Below, one piece after another: positions 53,232 through 63,721 of a stretch of 64,000 nt of DNA. The stretch's first letter is position 1, and each line of letters opens with the position of its first letter. The stretch is from positions 7,130,001-7,194,000 of the forward strand of contig NC_070564.1 of NCBI RefSeq assembly GCF_026914185.1, in the 5' to 3' direction. This DNA comes from Puccinia triticina (taxonomy: Eukaryota > Basidiomycota > Pucciniomycetes > Pucciniales > Pucciniaceae). The translations under genes were made by a program, and so were the position numbers. Under the pieces are notes generated by a model. The model did not search any database and was not told where the DNA came from. It was given only the letters and a program-made list of their open reading frames with translations.

Positions 53232-54482
53232 TGCTTAATAGGTTGAAAGACTATTACAACTTGCGGGTGGCTTGAAAGACCTGCCCCTCTAATAATACTA
53301 TGCAAATACCTAAGAGTCTTGTAATCAATATTTATAAGGATATGGCTGATTCCAAGATAGATCTTACTTTCATATAGTAATCTCTATCAGACCTAGATCA
53401 CTGTATTCAACAGGCTAGCAAATCTGTTATAACTTCTTTGCACGCAGGCAATATACTTACTTTGTTATACTTGTACTACATGTTACTAATATGCTGTTTA
53501 ACTCAAATTTTTTGTTGTGTTATGCTTGGTTCTACTACTTCCAAAACACTAATACTGCTACTAAACTTCTACGCTACTTGTACTAACCACTAATACCGCT
53601 AATAACCGCACTGCAGACTAAACTACCATATGTGACCAAACCTCTGTAGGCTGATGGGGGAAAGTCTTGTATATTGAAGGGTGAGGGATTTTTGCTCCCG
53701 GTAAGCTGCTCACAAGGGATTATTGCTGCAGGGGATCTCAACTACACAGCACTCTCATGCATGTACTGCGCTGCATGTACAAACAATGAGGGGTTTATGC
53801 TGCAGGAGACATTCAGCTACACAGCATCTGCATGCCTGTACTGCACTGCCTTACAAACAATGTGGGATTTATGCTGCAGGAGACACCTCCTGTACATCTT
53901 ATCTACCTGCATATGCTGTGCTACATGTGGAAAAAATGAGGGATTTATGCTGCAGGAGACACTTCCTGTACAGCTTATCTACCTGAATATGCTGTACTAT
54001 ATGTACAAACAATGGGGGATATTTGCTGCATGAGGCGCTTAAGCTACACAGCACTTTCATGCATGTACTGCGCTGCATGATGTCATGTGTTGCTATGCAA
54101 CCAAGCCACCTTCCATCCTCTTCCACACACTCTGCATCTACTGTCTAGCCTGTTCCATTCCCAATGTTGGGGGTCAAGGCCTCTCCTCCCTTCTTCCCCT
54201 GCACCGTATTACCCACTCCCTATACTATAATTAGGGTGTTCAAAGTTGACTTGCATAAAATAATAACACCATAAAATCATAAAATTCTAAACTGAAAAAA
54301 ATATGTACCACCCAAACACTCAAATTACACCAACATTTCTAGAATGGTACATATGCAATCATCACTTGAAAGTTTTATTATTTTATGATTTTATGTATTG
54401 AAAATTTTATGATTTCAACTTTGAACACCTTAAATACCTCTGCAATGTGCTTTTGGCATTGTTGCATATATGGAACACCACA
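53232..54482 (+). repeat. LTR-like repeat, copy 2 (with a MITE inside)
   Basis: Homologous to 24279-25627, beginning TGCTTAATAGGTTGAAA after a purine tract and ending CACCACA. The region 53690-54060 holds repeated TTTATGCTGCAGGAGACA units (about 90-100 bp apart). The MITE at 54234-54430 is absent from copy 1. About 60 bp to its left (from 53170) seem to belong to the same inserted element. Confidence 0.7.
54234..54430. mobile_element. 197 bp TA-flanked MITE (GGGTGTTCAAA)
   Basis: Ends GGGTGTTCAAAGTTGA and its inverse, TA on each side (54232-54233 and 54431-54432), with internal arms ATAAAATCATAAAATT / ATTTTATGATTTTATG. The homologous repeat at 24279-25627 lacks it, which confirms the insertion. 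Confidence 0.85.
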
Positions 54483-54625
54483 ACACACATTGCCGTTCCC
54501 ACCCCATCCCGCAGATCCAACACTTTCCCGCACTATTCCTTCAGCTCTGCCTGCTTTCCGCACGTCATTGTCCCAGACTCCGCTCCTCTTCAACGCTTGA
54601 CCTCCCACCTTCCTCTGTTGAGCGC

Positions 54626-56308
54626 TGTGGAACTCCTAAAAGATCAGGAAAGAGCTGTGAGGGGAAATAGTCAACTACACTGCTAATAATGTAGAAGAGG
54701 CTACAAGTGCTGGTGAGGCTGCCCTCTTGACTAATGCTGATGGAGAGAGGGTTACACTAAGAAAAAGAAAAGGGTGTGGCTGATGATTCTCTTTGACTTA
54801 GATGGCTTTAAAACTAATGGGTTTGAGGTGTATCAACCCTACTGAGTGAGAGAGGAGAAGTGAGATGAGGGGAAAAAGCAGAAGCTCTTGAGACACTGGG
54901 AGGTGGTTCAAAGCTCTTGAGGTAAAGGTTAAAGAGATATATGCTGGGAGATATATTTCAATGGGGTGAAAGGGTATCTAAGTGGGGTGTGTAAAAGGGT
55001 AGCTACAGAGTGTATGTGGGGAAAGGTTCATACAAAGTGTAGTGACTGAAAGTGCATGATGGGGATACAACATCTAGAGGGCTGTTTATATATGTGAGGA
55101 GTAGTACAGGGGGGTGTTGGATTTCTGTCTTTCCACACATCCCTAAAACCCCTTCACTTTCTCCTCACACCATCTCCACCTACTTTATCCTCCTCTACGG
55201 GCTTGTTTTCAGATCAAAGATATTCTACACTTATGAGTCCACATATTATGGTCTGCTTGTATTTAGTGGTCATGTTTGCTCACCGTACTAGCCTTGTTGA
55301 CTTTGCTCCTTGCCTAGATTAGTTTGTCAAACTTTCCCAAATCCTTCTTATCCTCTTGTGTGCGCACTCTCTGCTGGGGATATTGATGTACCTTTTGACA
55401 TGTTACAATGAGTTGAGAAGTTTCTTATTCATTATCATTTTTTATTCATTTTTCTCTCACCCACAAGTTGATGCCATGTACATAGTCTATATAACCATAG
55501 CCTATTCCAGAGTAATCAACTCATTGGTTCTCTCCTTCTTTTTCCGCTCCACCTCTGAGCCGCATCCGGTGATTCATCCATCATCACCGCCCCTTTTCTC
55601 AAGCACCCTCAAGAGCTCTTCTCTTTCTCCTTGCCGGCAAAAAGTTGAAATCCCAACAGGGGGTGATACATGATGAGCACATAGTAACAATATCTGAAGA
55701 TGAGCAGTAATGATGAAGGTGCAATGACCAAGGAGTGTACATGAAAGGTAACTATGTAGAAGATGAAATCATGATGAGCAGAAGTAAGAATGTACATAAT
55801 GAAGATGAGCATTTGATAATAACTACAAGAGCTATGAAGGAATGTACTGCTGATTCATATGAAGGGGAAAATGAGTAATGAAGTTATGTAAGATCTGCAG
55901 TCCTATGTAGCTATGATACTAATTATGGTGTTCAAAATTGCATATGTCACGGCTTACATAAAATCATAAAGCCAATTTTGGCTGGGAGATGTCAGCGTGC
56001 ATAAAACTGAAAGTCACATCTCCCAGCCAAAATTGCAGTTCATAATTTTATGTAAAAAAATCTTATGCAATTTTGAACACCATAAATGAATGATGTATAT
56101 AATAATGCTAAAGATATGTATGAAGAAAATACCTGCCAAAACTATACATGCCAATAACCTCTGATCCATTTGGAAATCCTAGGTGAAATGAGTGGGTGAC
56201 TAGGGGTAAAATGGGGTGTAGAATCTGAATATGAAATAATAATGAGGTATTTATGAAGTGTTTAGGTTATATGGAAGTGGTGGTATGAACAGGAGCAGGG
56301 TTACCACA
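54626..56308 (-). mobile_element. 1683 bp TGTGG...CCACA insert, type unclear
   Basis: Its ends (TGTGGAACTCCTA and TTACCACA) resemble the ends of the 787 bp LTR family on the minus strand. It interrupts the LTR-like repeat that is continuous at 36010-37097. The interior shows no coding capacity that I trust. It holds the MITE at 55926-56082. No clean target duplication is visible (AGCGC left, CCGCC right). Confidence 0.5.
55926..56082. mobile_element. 157 bp TA-flanked MITE (TGGTGTTCAAAATTGCAT)
   Basis: Ends TGGTGTTCAAAATTGCAT and inverse, TA duplications at 55924-55925 and 56083-56084. Internal arms GCCAATTTTGGCTGGGAGATG / CATCTCCCAGCCAAAATTG make it nearly one long hairpin. It shares terminal bases with 54234-54430. 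Confidence 0.88.
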
Positions 56309-56751
56309 CCGCCAGTCAGTCTCTTGCCACCACCTCTGCCCCAGTTCCACCCGCTTCAGCAGCTGTGGCTCACCTGATGACGCGCCGCTGCTACCAGTCC
56401 ACGTGTGTAGTCCGCCACAGTCCAGCCCTGTCTTTCTGCTCCGTTCCAAATACTCAATCCAAAATCCGCGGTCCGCAATCCGTGCATTCCATCCATGCGC
56501 AACTTTCCGTAAGCTTTCTTAGTGTGCTTTTCTGACATCATCCTTAGTGCTTATTTCACAGCAATGCACTCTGCCTGAGCCGCTCTGTGCATTCCCGCCC
56601 GCGCTATCCCCAAGTGGACATTCTACCAGGCATGCCCATATAAATCACCACACCGGTACTAGTATCTAAAAAAGAAACTTTTCACAATGGGTTGATAGAG
56701 TAGAGAGCCCCATTTGACATGTTTTAACCTTATTTATTTCAACAACCAGGG

Positions 56752-57090
56752 TGTAAGGAGTGGAATCTCCTTCACTGATGAAGTGGCTCAAGAGGAGCAC
56801 AAAGGCACGGATTCTATGACCAAGGACTGTATTTCAAGATGAGCGGGAGCTAGCTCAGAGAGATGTGTCAGTCTACAGGGATCTCTGCTCTATAAAACTG
56901 GTGAGAAGAGAGAAAGAGTGGATAAAGTGAAAGGGGTGAATGGCTTACCTAGCTCAGAGAGATCTGTCAGTCTACAGGGATCTCTGCTGAGCTAGGGAAG
57001 GAACAGGCTGAGACTAAGTACCGGTGGATTATGTAATCTAACAATGATAATTGTGACAGCTTTGTGAGACCCCAAAGGAGGGGGCTTACA
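56752..57090 (-). repeat. 3' LTR of a truncated minus-strand Gypsy element, 339 bp
   Basis: On the minus strand it reads TGTAAGCCCCC...CTCCTTACA and is related to the 297 bp LTR at 2357 (shared TTACATAA, CTAGCTCAGCAGAGA and AGTGAAG.AG blocks). The duplicated block TGTAGACTGACA occurs twice. A polypurine tract (minus strand AGGAGGGGAGAC) adjoins at 57091-57102, so internal sequence should continue to the right. I recognise no coding sequence there. Confidence 0.75.
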
Positions 57091-58447
57091 GTCTCCCCTC
57101 CTATAAAAGAAAAAGGGCAGGAGAAAGGTTATCAAATGGGAAGATTATAGATAGTGGTAAAATCAGTTTTTTGTTCAGTGGGGTTCAGTGTTCAGTGGGG
57201 TTCAGTGTTCAGTGGGGTTCAGTGTTCAGTGGGGTTCAGTGTTCAGTGGGGTTCAGTTTTCAGTGGGTTTTTTGTTCAGTGGGGTTCAGTGTTCAGTGGG
57301 TTTTTTGTTCAGTGGGGTTCAGTGTTCAGTTGGTTTTTGGTGTTCAGTATGATGAAGATGAAAAAGGAATGGAGGTGGTGATTGATGAAGATGAAAAAGG
57401 AATGGAGGTGGTTATTTGGATGGGCGAGGTAGGTAGGAGGTCAGTGAAGTCATTGGGGAGGGCAGGGAATTCGTTGAGAGGTCAAGGCAGCCATCGGCGG
57501 GTCCGTGAAGCCATCAGCGGGTCCAGGAAGCTATCGGCGGGTCCGTGAAGCCATCGGCGGGTCCTTGAAGCCATCGGCGGGTCTGGCAAGCCATTGGCGG
57601 GTCCCAGAGGTCGTCGGCGAGGCAATGAAGTCTTTGGAGGGCGACGAGGAGGGCCACAACGAGAGCTAGAGGTTGAGAGGGTCGAGGGGGGTCGTGAGAT
57701 TGTCTTGTTGGTCCTGTGTGGCCGTCGAGGGAGTCGGGGAGCTTAGGGCATCGGTTCGGCGGTCCTGTGTGGTGAAGAACCAGAGGATTGAAATAACTGC
57801 CAGTGGAGGACTTCCCGCCAATCTGGAAACCCAGATTTTCCCAGATTTCGCAGGGAAATCTGGGAAGATCGAGCCCAGATTTCCCCGCAAAATCTGGAAA
57901 AATCTGGGTTCCCAGATTGACGGGAAGTCCTCCAATAATATATTTTTTGGATTTACTTTGCGCACGGCGTAAAACTCGTTGCGCACGGGAATCCCCGTTG
58001 ACTCGACGTCGCCTGACATTGAACCCCCCTCCGTGCACAAGCAGGATACAACCACTTATCCTGTTCGCGCACGGGCAGTTCTGCCTGGATTCATCTTGGA
58101 TTCTCTTCATGTAATTAACAGCTGGGGCCTTGTGGGCTCTGGTAAAATAAGTTCTTGCAAAAAAACAAAGAAACAATTGCCTAATCCGTGCATTGAAAAA
58201 ATATAAAATGTTGCACTGCAATGTATTGCATTTTTTTGGCAGAAATTGACGGTTGGAAGGCCGTGAGCTCTGAGAAAAAAGATATCTCAAAAAATGAAGG
58301 AACAATTGTGTATCTGAAAAGAAAGTAAAAAAAAAAACAAGCTGAGAATGACTCAAAATTTATTAATGTACTATTCTAAATCAATGACCGTCTTTCTGGT
58401 AGTTCTCCTGGGTACCTTTGTGATCCATTGCTTGCGGTTGATTTGGA
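57091..58447. repeat. Non-coding stretch with two minisatellites
   Basis: 57165-57345 is a GTTCAGTGGGGTTCAGT tandem repeat (17-18 bp units, about ten). 57488-57605 is a repeat of AGCCATCGGCGGGTCCGTGA (18-20 bp units, about six). ORFs across both are artefacts of repeats without stops. No gene supported. Confidence 0.8.
57804..57934. mobile_element. 131 bp foldback element
   Basis: Inverted arms TGGAGGACTTCCCGCCAATC / GATTGACGGGAAGTCCTCCA with further AATCTGG... pairing inside, so the whole element is one imperfect hairpin. No convincing target duplication. Confidence 0.65.
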
Positions 58448-59190
58448 TTACCTCTTCCCACCCTTTAATCTGTACTTATGCCACGAAGTCGCTATGTCAG
58501 GAGCTGGATAGATACTGCCGTTGAATATAAATGTATTATATTGTGCTTCTTCTTCTAAGAACAGCATAAAGATTGGGGGATTTGTAGTCGGGGGATGTGA
58601 GAGTGGAAGGAAAGTTACTTTCATCTGATGAGAGATGTGGATTACCGGCCGGCAAAAAGTATCTGCCATGAGATCTCCATGTTGCGGGAAGGTCATCCAA
58701 TAAGGGACTGGTGCCGGCGACTCCAAGAAGTTCAGCTTATCCTTCAGTTTTTTGTGAGAGATCCCATCAGCAATCAAATTGAGGTATTTTGAATTATTAT
58801 AGATTGGCTGGTTTTCCATCTTGATTATCATTTCAAGTCAAATATCGCACCAATCGCCACTCTTGCGGCCCATGCTTATTGCTGCTGCTCAAAAACCGCA
58901 GTGTCCATCACCATTGACATTGTGTGTTTTCTCTATTAGTTGTCTTACTGGGGCTGGAATGATTCTCCAGTGTCTGTATGCCTAAAAAAAGTTACAAAAG
59001 CATCAGTGAAGATCACATTGATTTACAATGTTAGAAAGAAATTCATACCTGATTGAATATCATCCATTCAAATCCAGAGCTTTTTTCTAGATCTCCTTCA
59101 GCATCACAAGGCTGGATGTCAGGATTCCCCTTGAACGGGACCGGTGATCCATCCTTTTCAATTGGGGCCGGTGAGACCTCCTTTTTGATG

Positions 59191-59406
59191 CACTGCCAGC
59201 ATATTTGGCTGGGTTGAAGGCATCCCAGTTTAACTGGGATGCACTCAACCAATTTATACTTGGTTGATCTCAACCAATTTAATATAAACCCAAGGGGGGT
59301 ACCTTGGAGTTATATTTCATCAGTTGAGATTGCCCAAGTCTAAATTGGTTGAGTGCATCCCAGTTTAACTGGGATAACCTCAACCCAGCCAATTATGCTG
59401 GCAGTG
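59191..59406. mobile_element. 216 bp MITE (CACTGCC family), copy 2
   Basis: CACTGCCAGCATA...GCTGGCAGTG with the 3 bp duplication ATG (59188-59190 and 59407-59409). Same length and arms as 36234-36449. The surrounding MULE frame closes on removal. Confidence 0.93.
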
Positions 59407-60375
59407 ATGGAGGTGGCTTGCTTGGTTATAAGGTTGTCTAGATCCGTGAGACTTGCATCAGAGCCATAGTCAGTAGATTCCGAGGTGCTTTTGTCCTCGT
59501 ATGTATCAATCTGAACCTTTGTCTTTGTGGTTCTCTATATTCGCAGATACAACAGGTCAGTGGCGATAGAGAGACAACCCTGTAGAATAGCTAACAAACA
59601 GACTTCACCTTTGGGTTTTGCTTCACCGGAACCTTTGCAGGCCTACCTCTCTTCTTTTTGGAAAGAGGGTTAACTGCCTCAGACTTTGCAGGAAGACCTT
59701 GTTTCTTCGGGGGTAGTTGATGCTCCCATGCCGAGGGATCGCGCTTCATAGACTTTTTGGGCTGTTTTGGTTTGTTTTTACTTCCTTTGGGACGTCCCTT
59801 GTGAGGTTTTTTTACCGGATCTTCAAGTCGCTTGAGAACATGGCTCTGATCAAGCAGCTTGCCAAACATTGAAATGTAAAGAGCTTTCTCGCTTGTGGGG
59901 AGCTTCTGGAATCGTTCAAAAACCGTGCCGAGAAACTCAGTCTCATAATCTTCATCACAGGGCTTGCTTAGGTCCGGTGAGGTTAATTGCGGCAGAGGTT
60001 CAATCCCCTAGAAGAACAAAAACAAGGAATTGCCAATTATTAACTGTCTGAAACAAAAAATGAACTTCAAACAAAGCTTACCAGAAGATCAATTAGGTGC
60101 CACTGGAGGTGGAAGTCTTCTTTCTTTACAAAATCACCAGCTGCTTCCAGCGCTTTCAGCTTGTGGACACAGGGGATTCCCATGTATGACTCGTAACTGC
60201 AGTTGACACACTCATTTGTCTTCGTTGGCGAGAGATAGTTGCATAGGTCTTCCTTCAATGCGTGATGCAATATCTGGCCCAAGAGTTGGCCTAACACATT
60301 AGGCAGGTTGTTGAGGTAGACGTTCTTCTGTGTGGCAGTGCTGATTAACATTTCATGAAGTTGGTGTCAAACCGC

Positions 60376-61029
60376 TGTGGAACTCCTACCGTGCCAGGCG
60401 GTAGGCAGTGCTTGGAAGGGAAAGTGGTGATGAGCCTGCCTTCCTGTGAGGTCCTAGGATGAATGAGATCTGAGGAAAACCAGAGAAAGGGGGTTGAACA
60501 ACAATGTCAGTGAGACTTGTTGGCAGGTTTGGGGGTTGGGGATCTGGAAAGGGATGCTGATGAGGATCTTGAGGGTTGATAAGGATCTGATGAGGTGATG
60601 AGGATAAGGATCTGAGAATCTTGATGGTGTATTTCGTGGATCAGAAGACTGCCATGCCTCCCCCTCATCTGAGTCCAAACTTTGAACTCAGACTCCAGGA
60701 AGTGAACATGTCACAGACATGTTCATCACATCCCTAACTACAAACAAGCTCTGCACAACACAAACAAAAAAAAACACACACAAAGAAAGATCAACCACAT
60801 ACATAGAAAAATGAGGAGAGTAACATAAGAGAATGGGTGCAATGTATCAAAAAGAACAGAGAGAAAAATCAACAACAATCATCAATATCAATAATAACAT
60901 CTTGAATCTTGAGCTTGAGATTTGAGATGGAGAATCTTGAAGTCTTGATCTTGATAACTGGTCACTTGAATCTTGAGTCTTCATCTGGATCTTGAACCAT
61001 GGACTGTCTGTACCATTTTGCTCACCACA
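60376..61029 (-). mobile_element. Solo LTR of the gag-only family, 654 bp, diverged
   Basis: Minus strand reads TGTGGTGAGCAAAATGGTACAG...GTAGGAGTTCCACA, related to the LTR at 41481. The 4 bp duplication CCGC lies at 60372-60375 and 61030-61033. It is inserted in the MULE pseudogene. Confidence 0.85.
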
Positions 61030-62111
61030 CCGCATTGTACATATCAGAGATTGTTGTTCACATTTTGTGTTGAACCTTGGAGGAATCTCTTGATGGCTGC
61101 ATGGAGACTTTTGCATTGGGAAGTGTTCAGGTTTCCAAAGTAAAGAGTATCATTGAGAAGATATCACACAAAACAATTCTTCAAGGGGATCCAATTCTTG
61201 GTCAAGTAGTCCATGAACTCGGGAGGACATAGCTTTGCCAGATTGGCAAAGTTATGTTGATACTGGGCCGCTGATTTTGACGCAAGTAGAAAGTTCCAGG
61301 CTTTGGTGAATGCCGGGTAAACTTCATCACCAAGTTTCGACTGACAGTTTGCTTGCAGGTTCTTTCCGATGTGCCACTGACAAAGGAGGTTCCTCGCGGT
61401 AGGGAATACATCTTGAATTGCAGTCATCAATGCTTGTTCTTTGTTGGTCAGAATAACGGACAGGGTATGCGGCGCCAGGGAAATCTTCAGCTGCTGCATA
61501 GCCCAGTGATGATCGTCTTCTTGCTCTCGGGAAACAAAGCAGAAAGCAAATGTAAAGGATTTATTTGAAGAGTTGATTCCCACAATATGTAACAAAGGCA
61601 TCTTGTACCTGTTTTTTTTTATATTTCGCGTCCATTTGGATCATCCAGGGATGCTTCTGAATCTTGGCGAGCTCAATTGATCCCGGAAGCGCAAATAAGA
61701 GTGCATTGAGGTGCCCGTCTTTATCAGCTTTGACTTGGTATTTGGACTCCTTTTTCTTGAGGCACTCGATCACAGATTCCATTGCAGGTTTACCTCCAAG
61801 AGATACTTTATTGTCGCAATAATTCTTGTTATAGATTGCGGTCAAGGGGACGTGAAACGGAGTTGAGCTGCTGTTATGAAGAGCGGTCTGTATTTTCAAA
61901 GGCCTGACACCGGCGGCGGTAAGCTTTGATATCTCCAAGGCCTGATCTTTGGTGTAACGGCAATGCATTTGATGGGCACCAGGGGTATCAGAAGGACCGT
62001 GGTTTTGCTGGGGGTTCTTCACTTTCAAGGCCAACAAGCCAGACAATTCTAGAGTTGCAGTCAATCTGAAAGGACAGCCGATCTTCGTGGAACTTGTAGT
62101 TTGGGCCTTTG

Positions 62112-62945
62112 TGTGAGATTATAGCCCCAGACCAGCAACGACCCCCGCAGAAGTTAGCGCGGTTAGACCAGAACCCAGACCACCCGCAGCAATCTTTCAG
62201 AGAGCTCGCGCGGACAGACCCAAACCACAACCCAGCTGCGCAAAGAGGTAAGCCCCTCTAGCAGTCAAGCCAAACCCTAAACCAAAGCTTTAGCTGACGC
62301 AAGTCGCACGGTCCTTTGCAGACACGGCACTCGCAACGGCAACCGCAGAGGAAAAAGGTAAAATAGAACACGCCTCCGGGTACGTAGCCGAGAAGAGATA
62401 AAGTTGATATGCAGACAAAGCTGACCAACTTTATACTCGACAGAAACCTCGCGCGGCGTATTCGGAACAAGGCGCAGAACTCACTCCTAGCCAGGATCAC
62501 GGCCAGCACCGACCAAGGTGAGCAGATCCCATTCTGGAGATCTAGCAAACAAAGAAAGCAATAGAACTAAAGCGAAGCCAATCATGCTTCTTGCTACAGA
62601 CCCAGACCAAGACCACCCGTACAGACAGGAAAAGACTAAGTTATTCATATAACTAGTCCCTGCATCGGTGAGTTAAAAGAAACAGAAAAAGTGCAGCAAA
62701 ACCAGTCTGGAGATGTCTCTGACAGATGCGCATTCTATCGCTCCAGACCCGTTAAACTCGTCACACACAAGCAAAGCATCAGCGCAAGCAACCAGGAAGC
62801 TTTATCCAGAATCCAGCATAACCTAGTGCTGCTTTTAGGTAAACTTCCTCTCTAATAACTTTACTTTTCTTATCCAGAAAATACGTGTATATACAGAAGA
62901 GTTATTAAGACAAAGAAATCTATTTTAGTTGCTCTAAATCTTTCA
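62112..62945 (+). mobile_element. 834 bp TG...CA element with serial splice-donor-like motifs
   Basis: TGTGAGATT...TCTTTCA with the 5 bp duplication CTTTG (62107-62111 and 62946-62950). Removal makes the MULE frame continuous (C-A-K followed by A-Q-T-T). Motifs GAGGTAAG, AAGGTAAA, AAGGTGAG, TCGGTGAG and TAGGTAAA occur in series at intervals of about 100-200 bp. Related to 309-1116 and 29635-30269. Likely a solo LTR. Confidence 0.85.
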
Positions 62946-63092
62946 CTTTGCACAAACGTTGGCGCGGTGACCACAGTACTTTCCAGAGCGATCACATTGG
63001 AACATAATTTTCATCTTGCCTCGAGAAAAAGCAGAGTTAGCGGTTGCAATCGCAAAGCTGTGGTGAAAGGCCCAGTTCTGTATACTTTCCTG

Positions 63093-63307
63093 TGCGCTTA
63101 CTGGGAGCGCAGCGGTCGGTGGGCCGAGTCCAAGGAGGGCGGCTGTGGAGCACCTGCGTGGCGCGTGCGCAAAGGCACCTGCAGCGCGCAGCCGAGGCGC
63201 GCCAGGACAGACCAAACCTAGTTGGTCAAGGAGCAACCGGTACCGGCCAAGACCTAGCACCCGGAACCAGCAACAGAGCACGACACGCCAAGCACTACAG
63301 CGCCGAA
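63093..63307. mobile_element. 215 bp GC-rich insert with 9 bp direct repeats
   Basis: The direct repeat ACTTTCCTG flanks it (63084-63092 and 63308-63316). Removing it joins an F-Q-E frame to S-I-Q-N-W-A of the MULE N-terminus. It is GC-rich with CAGCGCGCAGCCGAGGCGCGCC. The 9 bp duplication matches MULE-type or non-LTR insertions better than LTR ones. Identity unknown. Confidence 0.5.
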
Positions 63308-63370
63308 ACTTTCCTGGAAATTTCGCCAAATTAAGTCATTTCTGATTGATATCAAATCACGCTAATTTCA

Positions 63371-63721
63371 ATGTTCAACTTGATCGCAGCAGCGAACTTG
63401 GCGGTGAAAATGGCGGCAGGCTTGTCAACAGGCAACACAGGCAGACAAGTGGATGGGGAGGCGAGTGGCCAGTCGCAAGGGGTCACGGGGACGCAAGACC
63501 AATCGGAGGCGCCAGCACCACCAGAGGAAGAACGAGCCGGCGGAGGCGCAGCCGACGAACCAGCACCGGCCCCTCCAAAGAAACTGAAAAAGGGCACCGT
63601 GAATGCACCAGTGAGAAGGTCAACCCGGGCGGCTTTGAAGAGGCCAGGAGAGCAGGAGAGGGACGACGACCAAAGGGGCGGGGAGGATCACAAGGAGGAA
63701 AGGGGGACAGGGCTGGAGTAA
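63371..63721 (+). CDS. Unrecognised Lys/Arg/Glu-rich protein, 5' part
   Basis: An open frame of 116 residues with a Pro/Glu/Ala-rich centre and a basic K-K-L-K-K and R-R-S-T-R-A-A-L-K-R segment. A further coding-looking stretch (I-W-V-I-G-G-E-R-G and L-E-V-I-G-R-A-L-A-A-K-A) starts after TTTGCTTAG at 63854 and runs off the window. The frames do not join through the obvious GTAAGC donor at 63766, so the exon structure is unresolved. It could be a host gene or ORF1 of a retroelement. Confidence 0.3.
   Translation: MFNLIAAANLAVKMAAGLSTGNTGRQVDGEASGQSQGVTGTQDQSEAPAPPEEERAGGGAADEPAPAPPKKLKKGTVNAPVRRSTRAALKRPGEQERDDDQRGGEDHKEERGTGLE

Larger units (their letters stand above)
52846..56652 (-). repeat. 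LTR-like repeat (TGTGGTGA...TCTCACA), minus strand, with nested insertions
   Basis: The reverse complement matches 36010-37097 in three separated parts: about 52846-53170, 54485-54625 and 56309-56652. The gaps hold a truncated LTR-like repeat (to 54482) and a TGTGG...CCACA insert (54626-56308). It reads as a solo LTR enlarged by later insertions. Flanks are CTGG and CCGG, not an exact duplication. Confidence 0.65.
58448..63360 (-). pseudogene. MULE transposase with C-terminal OTU domain, decayed
   Basis: Mutator-like transposase read on the minus strand. Order: an N-terminal W-A-F-H-H-S-F-A-I and F-Q-C-D-R-S-G-K-Y-C finger (near 63080-62955); G-C-P-F-R-L (near 62065); a DDE region with M-D-A-K-Y and C-Q-W-H-I-G-K-N; a SWIM-like Cys/His motif (M-G-I-P-C-V-H-K, near 60180); AT-hook tracts (G-R-P-K-G-S-K-N-K and R-G-R-P-A-K, 59870-59590); a short intron (about 59048-58986). 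Last comes an OTU protease domain with N-G-D-G-H-C-G-F and H-G-D-L. Damage: an extra base in the A9/T9 run at 61612-61620, several stops, second Asp changed to Asn (T-N-K-E), Glu changed to Lys (C-K-S-L-H-A), and TGA directly after G-H-C-G-F. Four insertions split it (59191, 60376, 62112, 63093); host frames close around them. Confidence 0.85.

Noticed and set aside
57171..57548. A Val/Gln/Phe-rich repeat protein
   Set aside because: It translates the GTTCAGTGGG minisatellite and the adjoining AGCCATCGGCGGG repeat; no start context or homologue is apparent.
57514..58356. A 280-codon minus-strand gene
   Set aside because: It spans a minisatellite and a foldback element; no domain is visible.
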